Positions 23,985 through 32,380 of a stretch of 64,000 nt of DNA are shown piece after piece. A program made the translations under genes and the position numbers. Each line of letters opens with the position of its first letter. The stretch's first letter is position 1. The notes under the pieces were generated by a model, which was not told the origin of the DNA, ran no database searches, and saw only the letters and a list, made by a program, of their open reading frames with translations. The stretch spans positions 310,001 to 374,000 of the forward strand of contig NZ_KQ758601.1 of assembly GCF_001457025.1 (NCBI RefSeq), written 5' to 3'. Source of the DNA: Pseudarthrobacter enclensis (GTDB lineage: Bacteria > Actinomycetota > Actinomycetes > Actinomycetales > Micrococcaceae).

Positions 23985-25345
23985 CCGCTGCCGGCCGGAA
24001 CCTGGGCCAGGTCCTTGCCCTGCACCCTGCGGGCGGGACTGACCCAGGTGCCGGTCGACGTCGACGAAAACGCCTTGGGCAGGACCTGGAGGCACAGCAC
24101 GGCGTCGAGTATCCGCATCAGCGGGAACAGCGGGGCCATGAGCAGCATCCCCGGTTTCCGCAATGACACCGCGGCAAGGACCGTCAACAGGAAATCCGGG
24201 AGCAACACGCCGAACAGGACGTCCTGCGGCCGCAGCAGCCCGGACAGGAACACCATGACTTCCCAGGTATTGCCGAACGCCGCCACCTGGAGTGCCGCGA
24301 AGCTGGACACCAGGAAAACCGGCAGCAGGAGCACAAAGAAGACGCAGCTCATCAGCAGCTCGAAAATATAGGTGGCCAGCACCAGCCAGAAACGGCCGGT
24401 CTGCTTCCGGTGGCGGCGCACGGTCTGCCAGAACCCCAGGATCCAGCGGCGCACCTGCTTCATGTAGTCCTGCAGCCGGTCCGGATCCTGCGTATACGCC
24501 ACCGCCGCTGACGGGTGGAACGCGATCCGGCCAAGTTTCCTGGCGTGGATCTCGAAAGTCATGTTGAAGTCCTCAATCACCAGGCCGGGCGCGACGACGT
24601 CGATCTCCTCGAGCGCGGTGGTCCGGTACATGCTGGCGAACCCGGGCACGATGGACACCACGTTGGCTCCGCGTGCGGCCTGCCCGTACTTCAGCAGGAG
24701 CTGCACCACGATATACAGGCGCTCCCGGTAGGCCACCAGGAACCGTCCCATGGCAGAGGGCGACGGCGGATCCATGATGGACTTCGCCCGTCCGGCCACC
24801 GCCACCACCGTGGGGTCCGAAAACAGCGGCAGCCCGGTGGTGAGGTAATCCTCCGTAGGACGGGTGTCCGCGTCCAGCAGCATCACCACCTTGTACCGCC
24901 GGCACAGGTTGAAGTGCGCGATTCCCGCTGCCAGGGCCCCGGCCTTGCCTCGGTTGGGATCGAGCTCCAGGACCTTGACGCCGGCGGCGCGTGCCAGCTG
25001 GGCGGTGTTGTCCGTGGACATGTCCGAGACCACGTGGATGTTGCGGCGCGGCACCAGCCGCGCCGCCGCCCGGATGGTCTCGTTGATAACCAGGGCCTCA
25101 TTGTGGGCAGCCACCAGGACTGCCACCTGTGACGGCAGGATGCGGGTGCCGGCCCGCCGGTGGCGGCCGCGCGGCGGGCGCGGTGCCACTGCGGGCAGCC
25201 CGGCCCGGGCGGACCGCCAGGCCCGGTACCGTCTCCGCCATTCCTCAAGCAGCCAGGCGTTCTCCCCGGTCAGGCGCACCAGCCCAACAAGGGTCCAGAA
25301 GATGGTGCTGACCCCGAGCACCAGGATGATGGAAACAGCTATCAC
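23981..25345 (-). CDS. Processive family-2 glycosyltransferase (membrane)
   Basis: A 454-residue membrane enzyme with an N-terminal transmembrane helix, a GT2 catalytic domain and several C-terminal transmembrane helices (about 315-430). Catalytic motifs are AAHNEA (79-84), the metal-binding DAD (158-160), the base-carrying ED (258-259) and QVRRW (297-301), the Q/RXXRW-type motif of processive beta-glycan synthases such as PgaC, NodC, hyaluronan and cellulose synthases. It probably polymerises an extracellular beta-glycan from nucleotide sugars. GTG 25345 overlaps the deacetylase stop by 4 nt, so synthesis and modification enzymes are co-translated. The exact polymer is unknown; the adjacent deacetylase favours an N-acetylated one. 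Confidence 0.88.
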   Translation of the reverse strand: MIAVSIILVLGVSTIFWTLVGLVRLTGENAWLLEEWRRRYRAWRSARAGLPAVAPRPPRGRHRRAGTRILPSQVAVLVAAHNEALVINETIRAAARLVPRRNIHVVSDMSTDNTAQLARAAGVKVLELDPNRGKAGALAAGIAHFNLCRRYKVVMLLDADTRPTEDYLTTGLPLFSDPTVVAVAGRAKSIMDPPSPSAMGRFLVAYRERLYIVVQLLLKYGQAARGANVVSIVPGFASMYRTTALEEIDVVAPGLVIEDFNMTFEIHARKLGRIAFHPSAAVAYTQDPDRLQDYMKQVRRWILGFWQTVRRHRKQTGRFWLVLATYIFELLMSCVFFVLLLPVFLVSSFAALQVAAFGNTWEVMVFLSGLLRPQDVLFGVLLPDFLLTVLAAVSLRKPGMLLMAPLFPLMRILDAVLCLQVLPKAFSSTSTGTWVSPARRVQGKDLAQVPAGSG

Positions 25346-27234
25346 AGCGCCGGAGCCCCCACGGTGTCGTACATGGCGTAGTCATCGGTGATGAGCGTGC
25401 CGTTGCTGAAGAGGTTGAGCCCGAAGCTGATGGCGGTGGCGCCGGCGGGCAGCGCCGGGGTGGTGAAGCTCGCCTGGGTGTAGGTGCCGGCCGCGGCAAG
25501 CCAGGGACTTGAGGTCCAGTACACCCATGCACCCGCGGAGTTCCGGTAATAGACCGCGAACTGGGTGGTGGCGGTGGAGGTGTACCAGGCACGGAGGGAG
25601 TAGGTCTTTCCGGCGACGGCGGGCGGAGCGCAGCTTCCGGTGTCCAGGGACGGGAGCAGCTTGCTGTCGCCGCTGGAGTAGTTGGTCATCACCAGGCGCA
25701 CGGCCTTGGTGCCGGAGTGGGCCCCGCTGCTCAGCGTGGTGTAGGTGGGCGTGTTGGTTCCGTAGCCCGCGGCCTGCCAGCATTGCGGCAGCGTCCCGGT
25801 CCCGGCGGTCTCCAGGCCGGCGTTCTGGACCAGGTTGGTGCCGGCCGCCGGAGGCGGAGGCGGAGGGGTCGCGGCGGCGTCGAACATCTCCGCATCATCG
25901 GTGACCAGTGTCCCGTTGCTGAAGATGTTCAGGCCGAAGCTGATGCCGCTGGCCCCCTGGGGCAGGGCCGGGGTGGTCCAACTGGCCTTCTGGAAGGTGG
26001 AGGCGGCAGCGAACCACGGACTTGAGGTCCAGTACGTCCAGGATCCGATGCCGGTGCGGTAGTAGAGGGCGAACTGCGTGGCCGCCGTGGATTTGTACCA
26101 CATGCCCAGGTTGTAGGTGTGGCCGGGCGTCCCGGCGGGCGAACATCCGCCCAGGTCCAGGGAGGGCAGCCATTTGGCGTCCCCGTTCGAGTAATTGCGC
26201 ATGACGATCTGGGCGCCACGTCCGGTGCGGCCCTGCGTGACAGTGCTGAACGTGGGGGTGTTGGTGCCGTACCCGCCCTGCTGCCAGCACTGCGGGACAC
26301 CGTTGGTCAACGTTTCAAACCCCGGGTTCTTGACCAGGTTTCCGGTGCCCGGCGGGGGTACCGCCGGACCGGAAACCAGGGGCTTGACCGTCCCCCCGAT
26401 GACCTGGTCCACGGTCTTGACGGTGGTGGTGGACGGTCGGGTCTTCAACCAGTTGGCGAACTGGTTGAAAAGGGTCGGCGAGATGGTGATGGGATCCGAC
26501 GGGTTGTTGGCGATGTGGTGGAAGGTCAGCTGGACCCATCCGCCCGCTCCGTTCTCCGCCTGCGTAACGCTCCGCTGAAGGTCGGCCAGGGTCCAGGTGT
26601 TCTCCACCTGGTCCGGCGCCTTCGTGAAGTAGGGGTCCGCGGGCGGCATGGATTCGCCCACGGCGCAGGTGCCGCAGCTGAACCGTGTCCGGATGTCACC
26701 CAGGCCGCGGGCACTGTTGTATCCGCAGTTCTTCACGATGGTCTCGGTGGCGGCGTTGGCTGCCGCGAACGGGTGCGCGAAGCTGGTGACCCTGAAGCCC
26801 CAGTTGGCCAGGTTGACACGGTCATTGCAGACCTGCCGGGTGGCTTCGTCGCTGGGCAGCGTGGTGAGGTCGGGGTGGGTGACGGTGTGGCCGCCGATCT
26901 CGTGCCCTGCGGCAGCGAGCGCCTGGACTTGGGCAAGGGTGAAGTAGTTGGGCGTGTTCACCACGCCGGAGGTAACGAAGAATGTGGCTTTCAGGCCAAG
27001 CGAGTTCAGGGTCTGGGCCGCGGCCACCTGGTCCGCGTGGCCGTCGTCGAACGTCAGGCTGACCACGGTGGGCGCCGCGGCTTGGGCGGCCGGAGGGCCC
27101 ACGGCCACACCGGCCACCGCCAACGCCACAGCAGCAGCCGCTGTGACCAGCGGTTTGGCCCATCGGAGCAGTCCCCGCCGGGGGACGTGGCGCGACGGCA
27201 GTTCTTCCACAGGCGGGCGGCCGGCAGTTTCCAT
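25342..27234 (-). CDS. Secreted polysaccharide deacetylase (CE4) with two C-terminal repeat domains
   Basis: A 630-residue protein. The N-terminus holds RHVPRRGLLRW before a hydrophobic core ending AQAAA, a signal peptide with Tat-like character. The NodB domain has TFDDG (D63, D64) and HTVTH (H116, H120), the catalytic Asp and Asp-His-His metal site of CE4 enzymes, plus a later FHHIANNP. Two homologous domains of about 150 residues follow (about 300-455 and 465-630), each starting near NPGFE/NAGLE and PQCWQ and ending SFGLN-F-NGTL-TDDxxM; they look like carbohydrate-binding modules. It likely deacetylates the polymer made by the adjacent GT2 enzyme. Confidence 0.88.
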   Translation of the reverse strand: METAGRPPVEELPSRHVPRRGLLRWAKPLVTAAAAVALAVAGVAVGPPAAQAAAPTVVSLTFDDGHADQVAAAQTLNSLGLKATFFVTSGVVNTPNYFTLAQVQALAAAGHEIGGHTVTHPDLTTLPSDEATRQVCNDRVNLANWGFRVTSFAHPFAAANAATETIVKNCGYNSARGLGDIRTRFSCGTCAVGESMPPADPYFTKAPDQVENTWTLADLQRSVTQAENGAGGWVQLTFHHIANNPSDPITISPTLFNQFANWLKTRPSTTTVKTVDQVIGGTVKPLVSGPAVPPPGTGNLVKNPGFETLTNGVPQCWQQGGYGTNTPTFSTVTQGRTGRGAQIVMRNYSNGDAKWLPSLDLGGCSPAGTPGHTYNLGMWYKSTAATQFALYYRTGIGSWTYWTSSPWFAAASTFQKASWTTPALPQGASGISFGLNIFSNGTLVTDDAEMFDAAATPPPPPPAAGTNLVQNAGLETAGTGTLPQCWQAAGYGTNTPTYTTLSSGAHSGTKAVRLVMTNYSSGDSKLLPSLDTGSCAPPAVAGKTYSLRAWYTSTATTQFAVYYRNSAGAWVYWTSSPWLAAAGTYTQASFTTPALPAGATAISFGLNLFSNGTLITDDYAMYDTVGAPAL

Positions 27235-27280
27235 GGCATACCACTCGATTCTTTATTGCGGGCCCCGGGGGCGGGGCGGC

Positions 27281-28750
27281 TCACTGGGCTGGAGGCGGCG
27301 CCCCCACGGTGTCGTACATTTCGTAGTCGTCTGTGGCCAGCTGGCCGTCGCTGAACAGGTTGAGCCCGAAGCTGATGGCCTCGGCGCCTTCGGGAACCGG
27401 CGGCGTCTCCCAGACCGCCTGGCCGTAGGTGGTCCGCGCCGGGAAATACGGGCTCGCGGTCCAGAACTGCCAGTCGCCCACGGAGTTGCGGTAGTAGACC
27501 GCGAACTGTGTCCGCGCCGTTGACTGGTACCAGGCACGCAGCGAATAGGTGCGGCCGGCGGACACACTCGGTGCGCAGGCTCCGAGATCCAGGACGGGGA
27601 GCATCTTCACATCCCCCGACTTGTAGCCGGAAACATCGAGCCGCCGGGTGACGCCGCCGTTGAAGCCGGGGGTCAGTGTTGCCAGTTCGGAGGAGTTTTC
27701 GCCGTAGCCGGACACCTGCCAGCATTCGGGCAGGCCGTACTTCCCGGGAGTTTCCAGCCCGGGGTTCCGGAGGGCGTTGACGCCGGGGCCGGCCGGCGTG
27801 GGGGCCGGTCCCGGGACGACCGGTTTGGCCACCTGCCCGATCACCTCGTGGACGGTCCGCACCCCCATGGTTCCCTCGACGGTGCGGGCGTCCAGCCACG
27901 CCGCGAACTGCTCGAAAAGGGCGGGTGTGACCGATCGCGGGGCGCCGGAGTCGTCCACATCGTAGAACGAGAGCTGAAGCCAGCCGCCTGCGGCCTGGGC
28001 CTGTTCAACGGTCTGCTGCAGTCCCTCCAGGGTCCAGCCAGCACCGGCCTCCGCAGTGGCGCGGGTGTTGAATGGATCCTGCGGGCGGACGGTCTCGGTG
28101 GCGTCGCAGTCAGGGCAGGAGTACGGGGTGCGGATCTTGTCCATCCCCCTGGCGCTGTTGTAGCCGCAACCCGAGACAATGTCCGCCGCGGGGGCCGACG
28201 ACGACCCGAACGGATAGGCGAAGGAGGTGACCTTGAAACCCCATTCCGTCAGTTTTGCGCGGTCGTTGCACACCTGCCGTTGCGCTTCGGCGGGCTCGAC
28301 GGCGGTCAGGTCGGCCAGCGTGACCGTGTATCCGCCTATTTCGTGGTGCTGCCCGGCGAGGCTGTTCAGGTCTTCCTGGTTCATGAAGTCCGGGGCGCCG
28401 ACGAATCCTGAATTGACGAAGAATGTCCCCCGCAGGTGGTGGTCCGCGAGGATCCGGGCGGCCGTCCGCTGGCTGGACCGGCCGCCGTCGAACGTGAGGG
28501 AGACGGACAGCAGCGGCGGAGCGGAGGTACTGGGCGCCTCCGACGACGGCGGACCGCCCCGAACGTCCGTGGGCGTTCCGCGCCCGGTGGCCATGAATGA
28601 CCCTCCGGTCAGCACGGCGAGGACCGCAATCCAGGAGACGGCGAGCAGTCCCACGCGCCTGCGGGACGCCTTGGCCTGCATCAGGCCGGGTGCCCCCGCA
28701 GCATGGCCGGCGGGTCCGGTTCCGGACTCCGCGGGATCCGGGCCCGTCAC
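27281..28750 (-). CDS. Catalytically degenerate CE4-like protein with one C-terminal repeat domain
   Basis: A 489-residue paralog of the downstream deacetylase: a membrane anchor or signal (about 33-50), a NodB-like domain and one CBM-like module. TFDDG has become TFDGG (D88, G89), and HTVTH has become YTVTL (Y141, L145), so all three metal ligands are lost. The FHHIANNP motif is also lost (FYDVDDSG). The fold-related segments (RQVCNDR, GCGYNSARG) are retained. It probably binds polymer or assists the active enzyme rather than deacetylating. GTG 28750 has AGGAG 7 nt upstream; a later ATG at 28681 is possible. It is the first gene of a three-gene transcript. Confidence 0.82.
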   Translation of the reverse strand: MTGPDPAESGTGPAGHAAGAPGLMQAKASRRRVGLLAVSWIAVLAVLTGGSFMATGRGTPTDVRGGPPSSEAPSTSAPPLLSVSLTFDGGRSSQRTAARILADHHLRGTFFVNSGFVGAPDFMNQEDLNSLAGQHHEIGGYTVTLADLTAVEPAEAQRQVCNDRAKLTEWGFKVTSFAYPFGSSSAPAADIVSGCGYNSARGMDKIRTPYSCPDCDATETVRPQDPFNTRATAEAGAGWTLEGLQQTVEQAQAAGGWLQLSFYDVDDSGAPRSVTPALFEQFAAWLDARTVEGTMGVRTVHEVIGQVAKPVVPGPAPTPAGPGVNALRNPGLETPGKYGLPECWQVSGYGENSSELATLTPGFNGGVTRRLDVSGYKSGDVKMLPVLDLGACAPSVSAGRTYSLRAWYQSTARTQFAVYYRNSVGDWQFWTASPYFPARTTYGQAVWETPPVPEGAEAISFGLNLFSDGQLATDDYEMYDTVGAPPPAQ

Positions 28751-29121
28751 CGGGCCGCTCCTGCCGTGGACCGGCGGGCGCCGGTGCCCGCCGGGGGACG
28801 CAGGGCATGCCGCCTCCAGACGGCAGTGTCCTTCATAGAGGAAGTTTTCATGGTGAGACCCGTTTCTCCACCGAGCGATGTCAGCCGTTCACAACCTCAG
28901 CCTAGGGAGGCCCCTTCCCGGCGGACACGAGTAGGCGGTACCCGTATTTGGCGGGGGCATTACCCAGCCCCGCGCGGCTGCTACTCGGCGGCCGTCCGTG
29001 CCCCGGAGGCAGCGGGAACCTGTGTGGAAGATGCCCGGCCACGCAAGGGCCGAACGGCCGCAGCTGTGGTCAAATGGTGCTTCAGGGGATTGGACAATTA
29101 TCCGAGCATGACGGGGGAAGT
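28751..29121. other. Intergenic region between CE4-like and GH18-like genes
   Basis: This 371-bp divergent promoter region contains no recognisable gene. It holds the 24-bp CGAGTA...GTACCCGT motif described separately and a CTACTCGG copy near 28980. Open plus-strand frames here have no ribosome site or family resemblance. Confidence 0.4.
28927..28950. promoter_or_regulatory. CGAGTA...GTACCCGT motif, copy 1
   Basis: The sequence begins CGAGTAGGCGG and ends TACCCGTATTTGG. It matches 34049-34072 at 19 of 24 positions. Both copies are in promoter regions of the polysaccharide locus. It could be a binding site for one of the LAL regulators. Confidence 0.45.
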
Positions 29122-30276
29122 GTGGCTGCCAAACCGGTCTCAGGCCAGGTCCTCCGGGCTGCCTCAACGGCAACGCGCTCCCGGCAGGGTACGCCTGGCG
29201 GGCCATCGAACACAGCATTGCGTCACAGACGGCTGGCGTGGGTCGCTGCAGCAGCAGCCCTGGCGCTGGTGGCAGGGGTTTTCGTGTGGCGTTCCATGAC
29301 GGAGGCAGGCATGGCGCAGGAGCCGTGGTTTTCAGGTTATGCCGATGTGACGGTTGATCCGCCCTATGATTTTGGCGGCACGGCGCTGCCACAGCCGCGG
29401 AACGTCACCTTGGCGTTCGTCGTGGCCGACGCCTCGGACCCGTGCAGGCCAACCTGGGGCAGTGCCTACAGCCTTGACGCGGCAAAGGATGCCCTGAACC
29501 TTGAACAGCGGATTTCGGCGCTGAAGTCCAAGGGCGGGGCCATCGCGGTGTCCTTTGGCGGCTCCGTGAACACCGAGCTTGCCGTGGCCTGCCAGAACCC
29601 GGAAAGCCTCCTGTCTGCCTACCGGTCGGTGGTGGACCGCTATGCCCCGTCCACCATCGACTTCGACATCGAAGGCGATGCCTTGCTCAATGCGCCGGCC
29701 GGGGAGCGGCGGGCCGCGGCCGTTGCCGCCCTCCAGAAGGAGAAGGAAGCATGGGGCGGGCGCCTCGATGTGTGGCTCACGCTCCCGGCCTCGCCCCGCG
29801 GCCTGACGGACGACGGCGTCGCATCCGTTGACCAGATGCTGGCGGCGGGTGTCCGCCTCGCCGGCGTCAACATCATGACCATGAACTACGGCTCCAGCCG
29901 GCCTGCGTCGCAAAGCATGCTCGACGCGGCGGTGGCCGCGGCCGGGGCGGCACATGACCAGATCAGCATCAGCTACCAGCGCATCGGCACCAACCTGGGC
30001 AGCGCCGAAATCTGGGCCAGGATGGGCTTGACCCCCATGATCGGCGCCAATGACCTGCCGGGTGAAGTCTTCAGCCTCGACGATGCCCGTGGCTTGAATG
30101 CGTTTGCCGTGGAGAAAGGCATCCAGCGGGTCTCCATGTGGTCGCTGAACCGGGACGTGCAGTGCAGCGCGGCCTCCCCCGGTGGCCAGGCAAGCCACGT
30201 CTGCAGCGGTGTGGAGCAGGACGCCGGGCAGTTCGCCGGACTGCTGGCGGCGGGGTTCGGCGGCCGGCTGCGCTGA
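29122..30276 (+). CDS. Membrane-anchored GH18-like protein
   Basis: About 384 residues: a basic N-terminus, one transmembrane anchor (about 38-56), and an extracellular TIM-barrel-like domain. IDFDIEG (D180, D182, E184) matches the core DxDxE of GH18 chitinase-type enzymes, with the preceding Asp of DxxDxDxE replaced by Ser. ISVSFGG-like AVSFGGS and NIMTMNYG are further GH18-like strands. E184 would be the acid. It may cleave or bind an N-acetylated glycan, possibly the polymer made by the nearby GT2. The start is uncertain: GTG 29122 is next to GGGGGAAG, but upstream in-frame ATGs exist. Confidence 0.7.
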   Translation: MAAKPVSGQVLRAASTATRSRQGTPGGPSNTALRHRRLAWVAAAAALALVAGVFVWRSMTEAGMAQEPWFSGYADVTVDPPYDFGGTALPQPRNVTLAFVVADASDPCRPTWGSAYSLDAAKDALNLEQRISALKSKGGAIAVSFGGSVNTELAVACQNPESLLSAYRSVVDRYAPSTIDFDIEGDALLNAPAGERRAAAVAALQKEKEAWGGRLDVWLTLPASPRGLTDDGVASVDQMLAAGVRLAGVNIMTMNYGSSRPASQSMLDAAVAAAGAAHDQISISYQRIGTNLGSAEIWARMGLTPMIGANDLPGEVFSLDDARGLNAFAVEKGIQRVSMWSLNRDVQCSAASPGGQASHVCSGVEQDAGQFAGLLAAGFGGRLR

Positions 30277-30324
30277 CGCTCCCGGCCCCCGGCTTGGCGG
30301 TCCGCGCCCGCGCCTGCGCCCCGG

Positions 30325-31149
30325 TCAGCGGACCTGGCTGGTGGTGACGATGTCCAGCCAAGGACCCGCCGGGACCTGGTCCCTGGAGACGAACTGCCAG
30401 TCAACCCGGTCCGACTCGCCATTGACGTCCTCAAAGCCCAGGCACCCGTTGAGCGCCGGAGATACATCCATCCCTGCCCCGTTGAACTCCTTGTTGGCCG
30501 GCCGGGCGTCATCCGAGCCGAAGACATAGTCCTTGTCGTGGTACTGGCCGGGGCCGGCATCCTGGATTTGGCCGTAGCATTCCTGGTCGCCTTTGCGGAT
30601 GCGGACCCACTGGTTTTTCATGTAGCTGAAGGATTTATCCTGTTCACGGCCGGCATAGGCGGGATCGTTGGCCCACGGAATGACATCGGCCCGCTCCGCA
30701 AATGCTTTGCTGTCATTGACGTCGTCATAGGGCAGGTCAAGATAAAAGGGGTTTTCCTTGGGAGTCATTCCGGTGGGCATATAACGGTTCGCTTCGGTCC
30801 TTTTTTCCGTTTCGCATTTTCCTGATTTCAGCACCCCGTCGCAGCCGCCATAGTTCCGCATCCAGCCGGAATCGTAGGTGGACATGACCTGGCTGCCGTC
30901 ATCGGCACTGGGGTCGAACAGTTCCCCCACCCAGAAGGTGGTGGCCACAATGTCGGTATGCCAGGGATACCCGCCTTCCGTGCCCCTATTGTCCGGCGGC
31001 CCGGGGTTTGGCGTACAGCCGGAAGCCGCAAGTGCCAGGGCGCACAGGATTCCGGCGGCGGTCCACCGCTTTCGGGTTGCTGACCCGCGGCCCGGCACGC
31101 GCAGCAATTCCGGTGCTCGCCGTGTATTCAGCGCTGCCGCCTTTTTCAT
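30325..31149 (-). CDS. Double-psi-barrel-like lipoprotein (DPBB2)
   Basis: A 274-residue lipoprotein with a long basic signal region and lipobox ASGC (C45). The mature domain shares with DPBB1: ATTFWVGELF, GGCDG, ENPFYLDLPYDD, CYGQIQDAGP, DARP, GAGMDVSPALNGCLGF and VPAGPWL. It lacks the long Pro/Ala linker, so it sits at the membrane rather than beyond the wall. ATG 31149 follows AAAGGAG with 7-nt spacing. It lies downstream of the epimerase gene on the same strand (196-bp gap) and is convergent with the GH18-like gene. Function is unproven; the Asp-bearing DAGP motif resembles catalytic DPBB proteins. Confidence 0.65.
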   Translation of the reverse strand: MKKAAALNTRRAPELLRVPGRGSATRKRWTAAGILCALALAASGCTPNPGPPDNRGTEGGYPWHTDIVATTFWVGELFDPSADDGSQVMSTYDSGWMRNYGGCDGVLKSGKCETEKRTEANRYMPTGMTPKENPFYLDLPYDDVNDSKAFAERADVIPWANDPAYAGREQDKSFSYMKNQWVRIRKGDQECYGQIQDAGPGQYHDKDYVFGSDDARPANKEFNGAGMDVSPALNGCLGFEDVNGESDRVDWQFVSRDQVPAGPWLDIVTTSQVR

Positions 31150-31266
31150 TCGGGACTCCTTTAGCAGTATCCCTTTATTTTCCGCGACCGCAGGCGGATG
31201 ACGGGAGGTATTTCCAAGGATTGACAGTGAATTCACAGCAACCCCAAAAGGCAGGCAGCGACCGGA

Positions 31267-31285
31267 CCGGGGATGTATTCCCCGG
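31267..31285. terminator. Possible hairpin between epimerase and DPBB2
   Basis: CCGGGGA / TCCCCGG arms with a 5-nt loop lie in the gap after the epimerase gene. It is a weak candidate with no U-tract, but would separate the two genes transcriptionally. Confidence 0.35.
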
Positions 31286-31345
31286 CCCGGCCGCGTATTC
31301 ACCATATGCCTGGAATTCTTCCTGAAATAAGCAGGGTTGCAGGGA

Positions 31346-32350
31346 TCAGGAGGCGAGGATGACCTTCCAGCGCGACGCGTCAGTGCTGTTCGCCGTCCGG
31401 TTGTCGGCAGCGACGTTCGTGATGATCTGGTCCACGGTGGTCTTCGGGTCGAAGCCCACCAGGTCAAAGGCCTTGCTGTTGTCCGGCACCCGCCGGCGCA
31501 TGTCCTCATACCCTTCGGAGTAGGCCTGTTCGTAGGGGACCAGAGTGATGGGACTGTCGCTGCCCACCAGTTCCACGATCCGCTGCGCCAGGGCCAGGAT
31601 CGAGATCTCATGGTTGCCGCCGAGGTTGTAGGCGTTGCCATAGGCGCGCTCATCTTCGGAGATCCTCGTAATGGCTGGCACGATGTCCCCCACGTAGGAG
31701 AAGCACCGGGTCTGGTGCCCGTCCCCGTACACGGTGAGCGGTTCGCCGGCCAGGGCCTGGCGCACCAGCCGCGGCACCACCATGCCGTAGCGTCCCGTCT
31801 GGCGCGGCCCCACGGTGTTGAACAGCCGGACGATCGCCACCCGAAGCCCGAACTGCCGCCAGTAGGCGTGGGCGAAGGCCTCATCGATGCCCTTTGCTGC
31901 CGCGTAGGTCCAGCGGGACTTGAGCGCGGAGCCAAGGATGCGGTCCGACTCTTCAGAGAGGCTGTCCGAGGTGTTCTTGCCGTAGATCTCGCTGGTGGAG
32001 GCCAGAAGGAGGCTTGCGCCGGCTTCGAGGACGGAATCGAGGACCACCTCTGTTCCGTGGATGTTGGTGCGGAGGCTCTCCAGCGGGTGGTCGACGATAA
32101 GGTTGACGCCCACGGCCGCGGCCAGGTGGAACACCCGGTCCGCCCCGGCAACGGCTTTGTCCACGGCAGCACGGTCCAGGATGCTGCCCTCGATGAAGCG
32201 GAACCTGCGGTGCCCGATGACGCCTTTGAGGTTTTCGAGCCGGCCGGTGGACAGATCGTCCAGGACAATTACCTCGTCCCCCGCCGCCAGGAGGTGTTCC
32301 ACGAGGTGGCTCCCGATGAATCCGGCACCGCCGGTAATTGCTGTTCTCAT
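31346..32350 (-). CDS. NAD-dependent nucleotide-sugar epimerase/decarboxylase
   Basis: A 334-residue extended SDR. GGAGFIG (7-13) binds NAD; STSEIYG (118-124) supplies the catalytic Ser/Thr region; Y149 and K153 (YAAAK) complete the triad. RLFNTVGPRQTGRYGMVVPRLV and VYGDGHQTRCFSYVGD are typical of UDP-glucose/UDP-GlcNAc 4-epimerases and UDP-glucuronate decarboxylases. It is 30 nt downstream of the nucleotide-sugar dehydrogenase gene, as in TviB/TviC- or UGD/UXS-type pairs. The pair probably supplies an activated uronic acid or pentose for the surface polymer. I cannot separate epimerase from decarboxylase by eye. Confidence 0.85.
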   Translation of the reverse strand: MRTAITGGAGFIGSHLVEHLLAAGDEVIVLDDLSTGRLENLKGVIGHRRFRFIEGSILDRAAVDKAVAGADRVFHLAAAVGVNLIVDHPLESLRTNIHGTEVVLDSVLEAGASLLLASTSEIYGKNTSDSLSEESDRILGSALKSRWTYAAAKGIDEAFAHAYWRQFGLRVAIVRLFNTVGPRQTGRYGMVVPRLVRQALAGEPLTVYGDGHQTRCFSYVGDIVPAITRISEDERAYGNAYNLGGNHEISILALAQRIVELVGSDSPITLVPYEQAYSEGYEDMRRRVPDNSKAFDLVGFDPKTTVDQIITNVAADNRTANSTDASRWKVILAS

Positions 32351-32380
32351 GCTTCCTGCTTCCGGGTGAAAGGGGGTTGG

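Noticed and set aside
25342..28750. Recombination between the repeated CBM-like domains as a sign of a mobile or phase-variable element.
   Set aside because: The repeats are similar at protein level but clearly diverged in DNA; no flanking inverted repeats or transposase.
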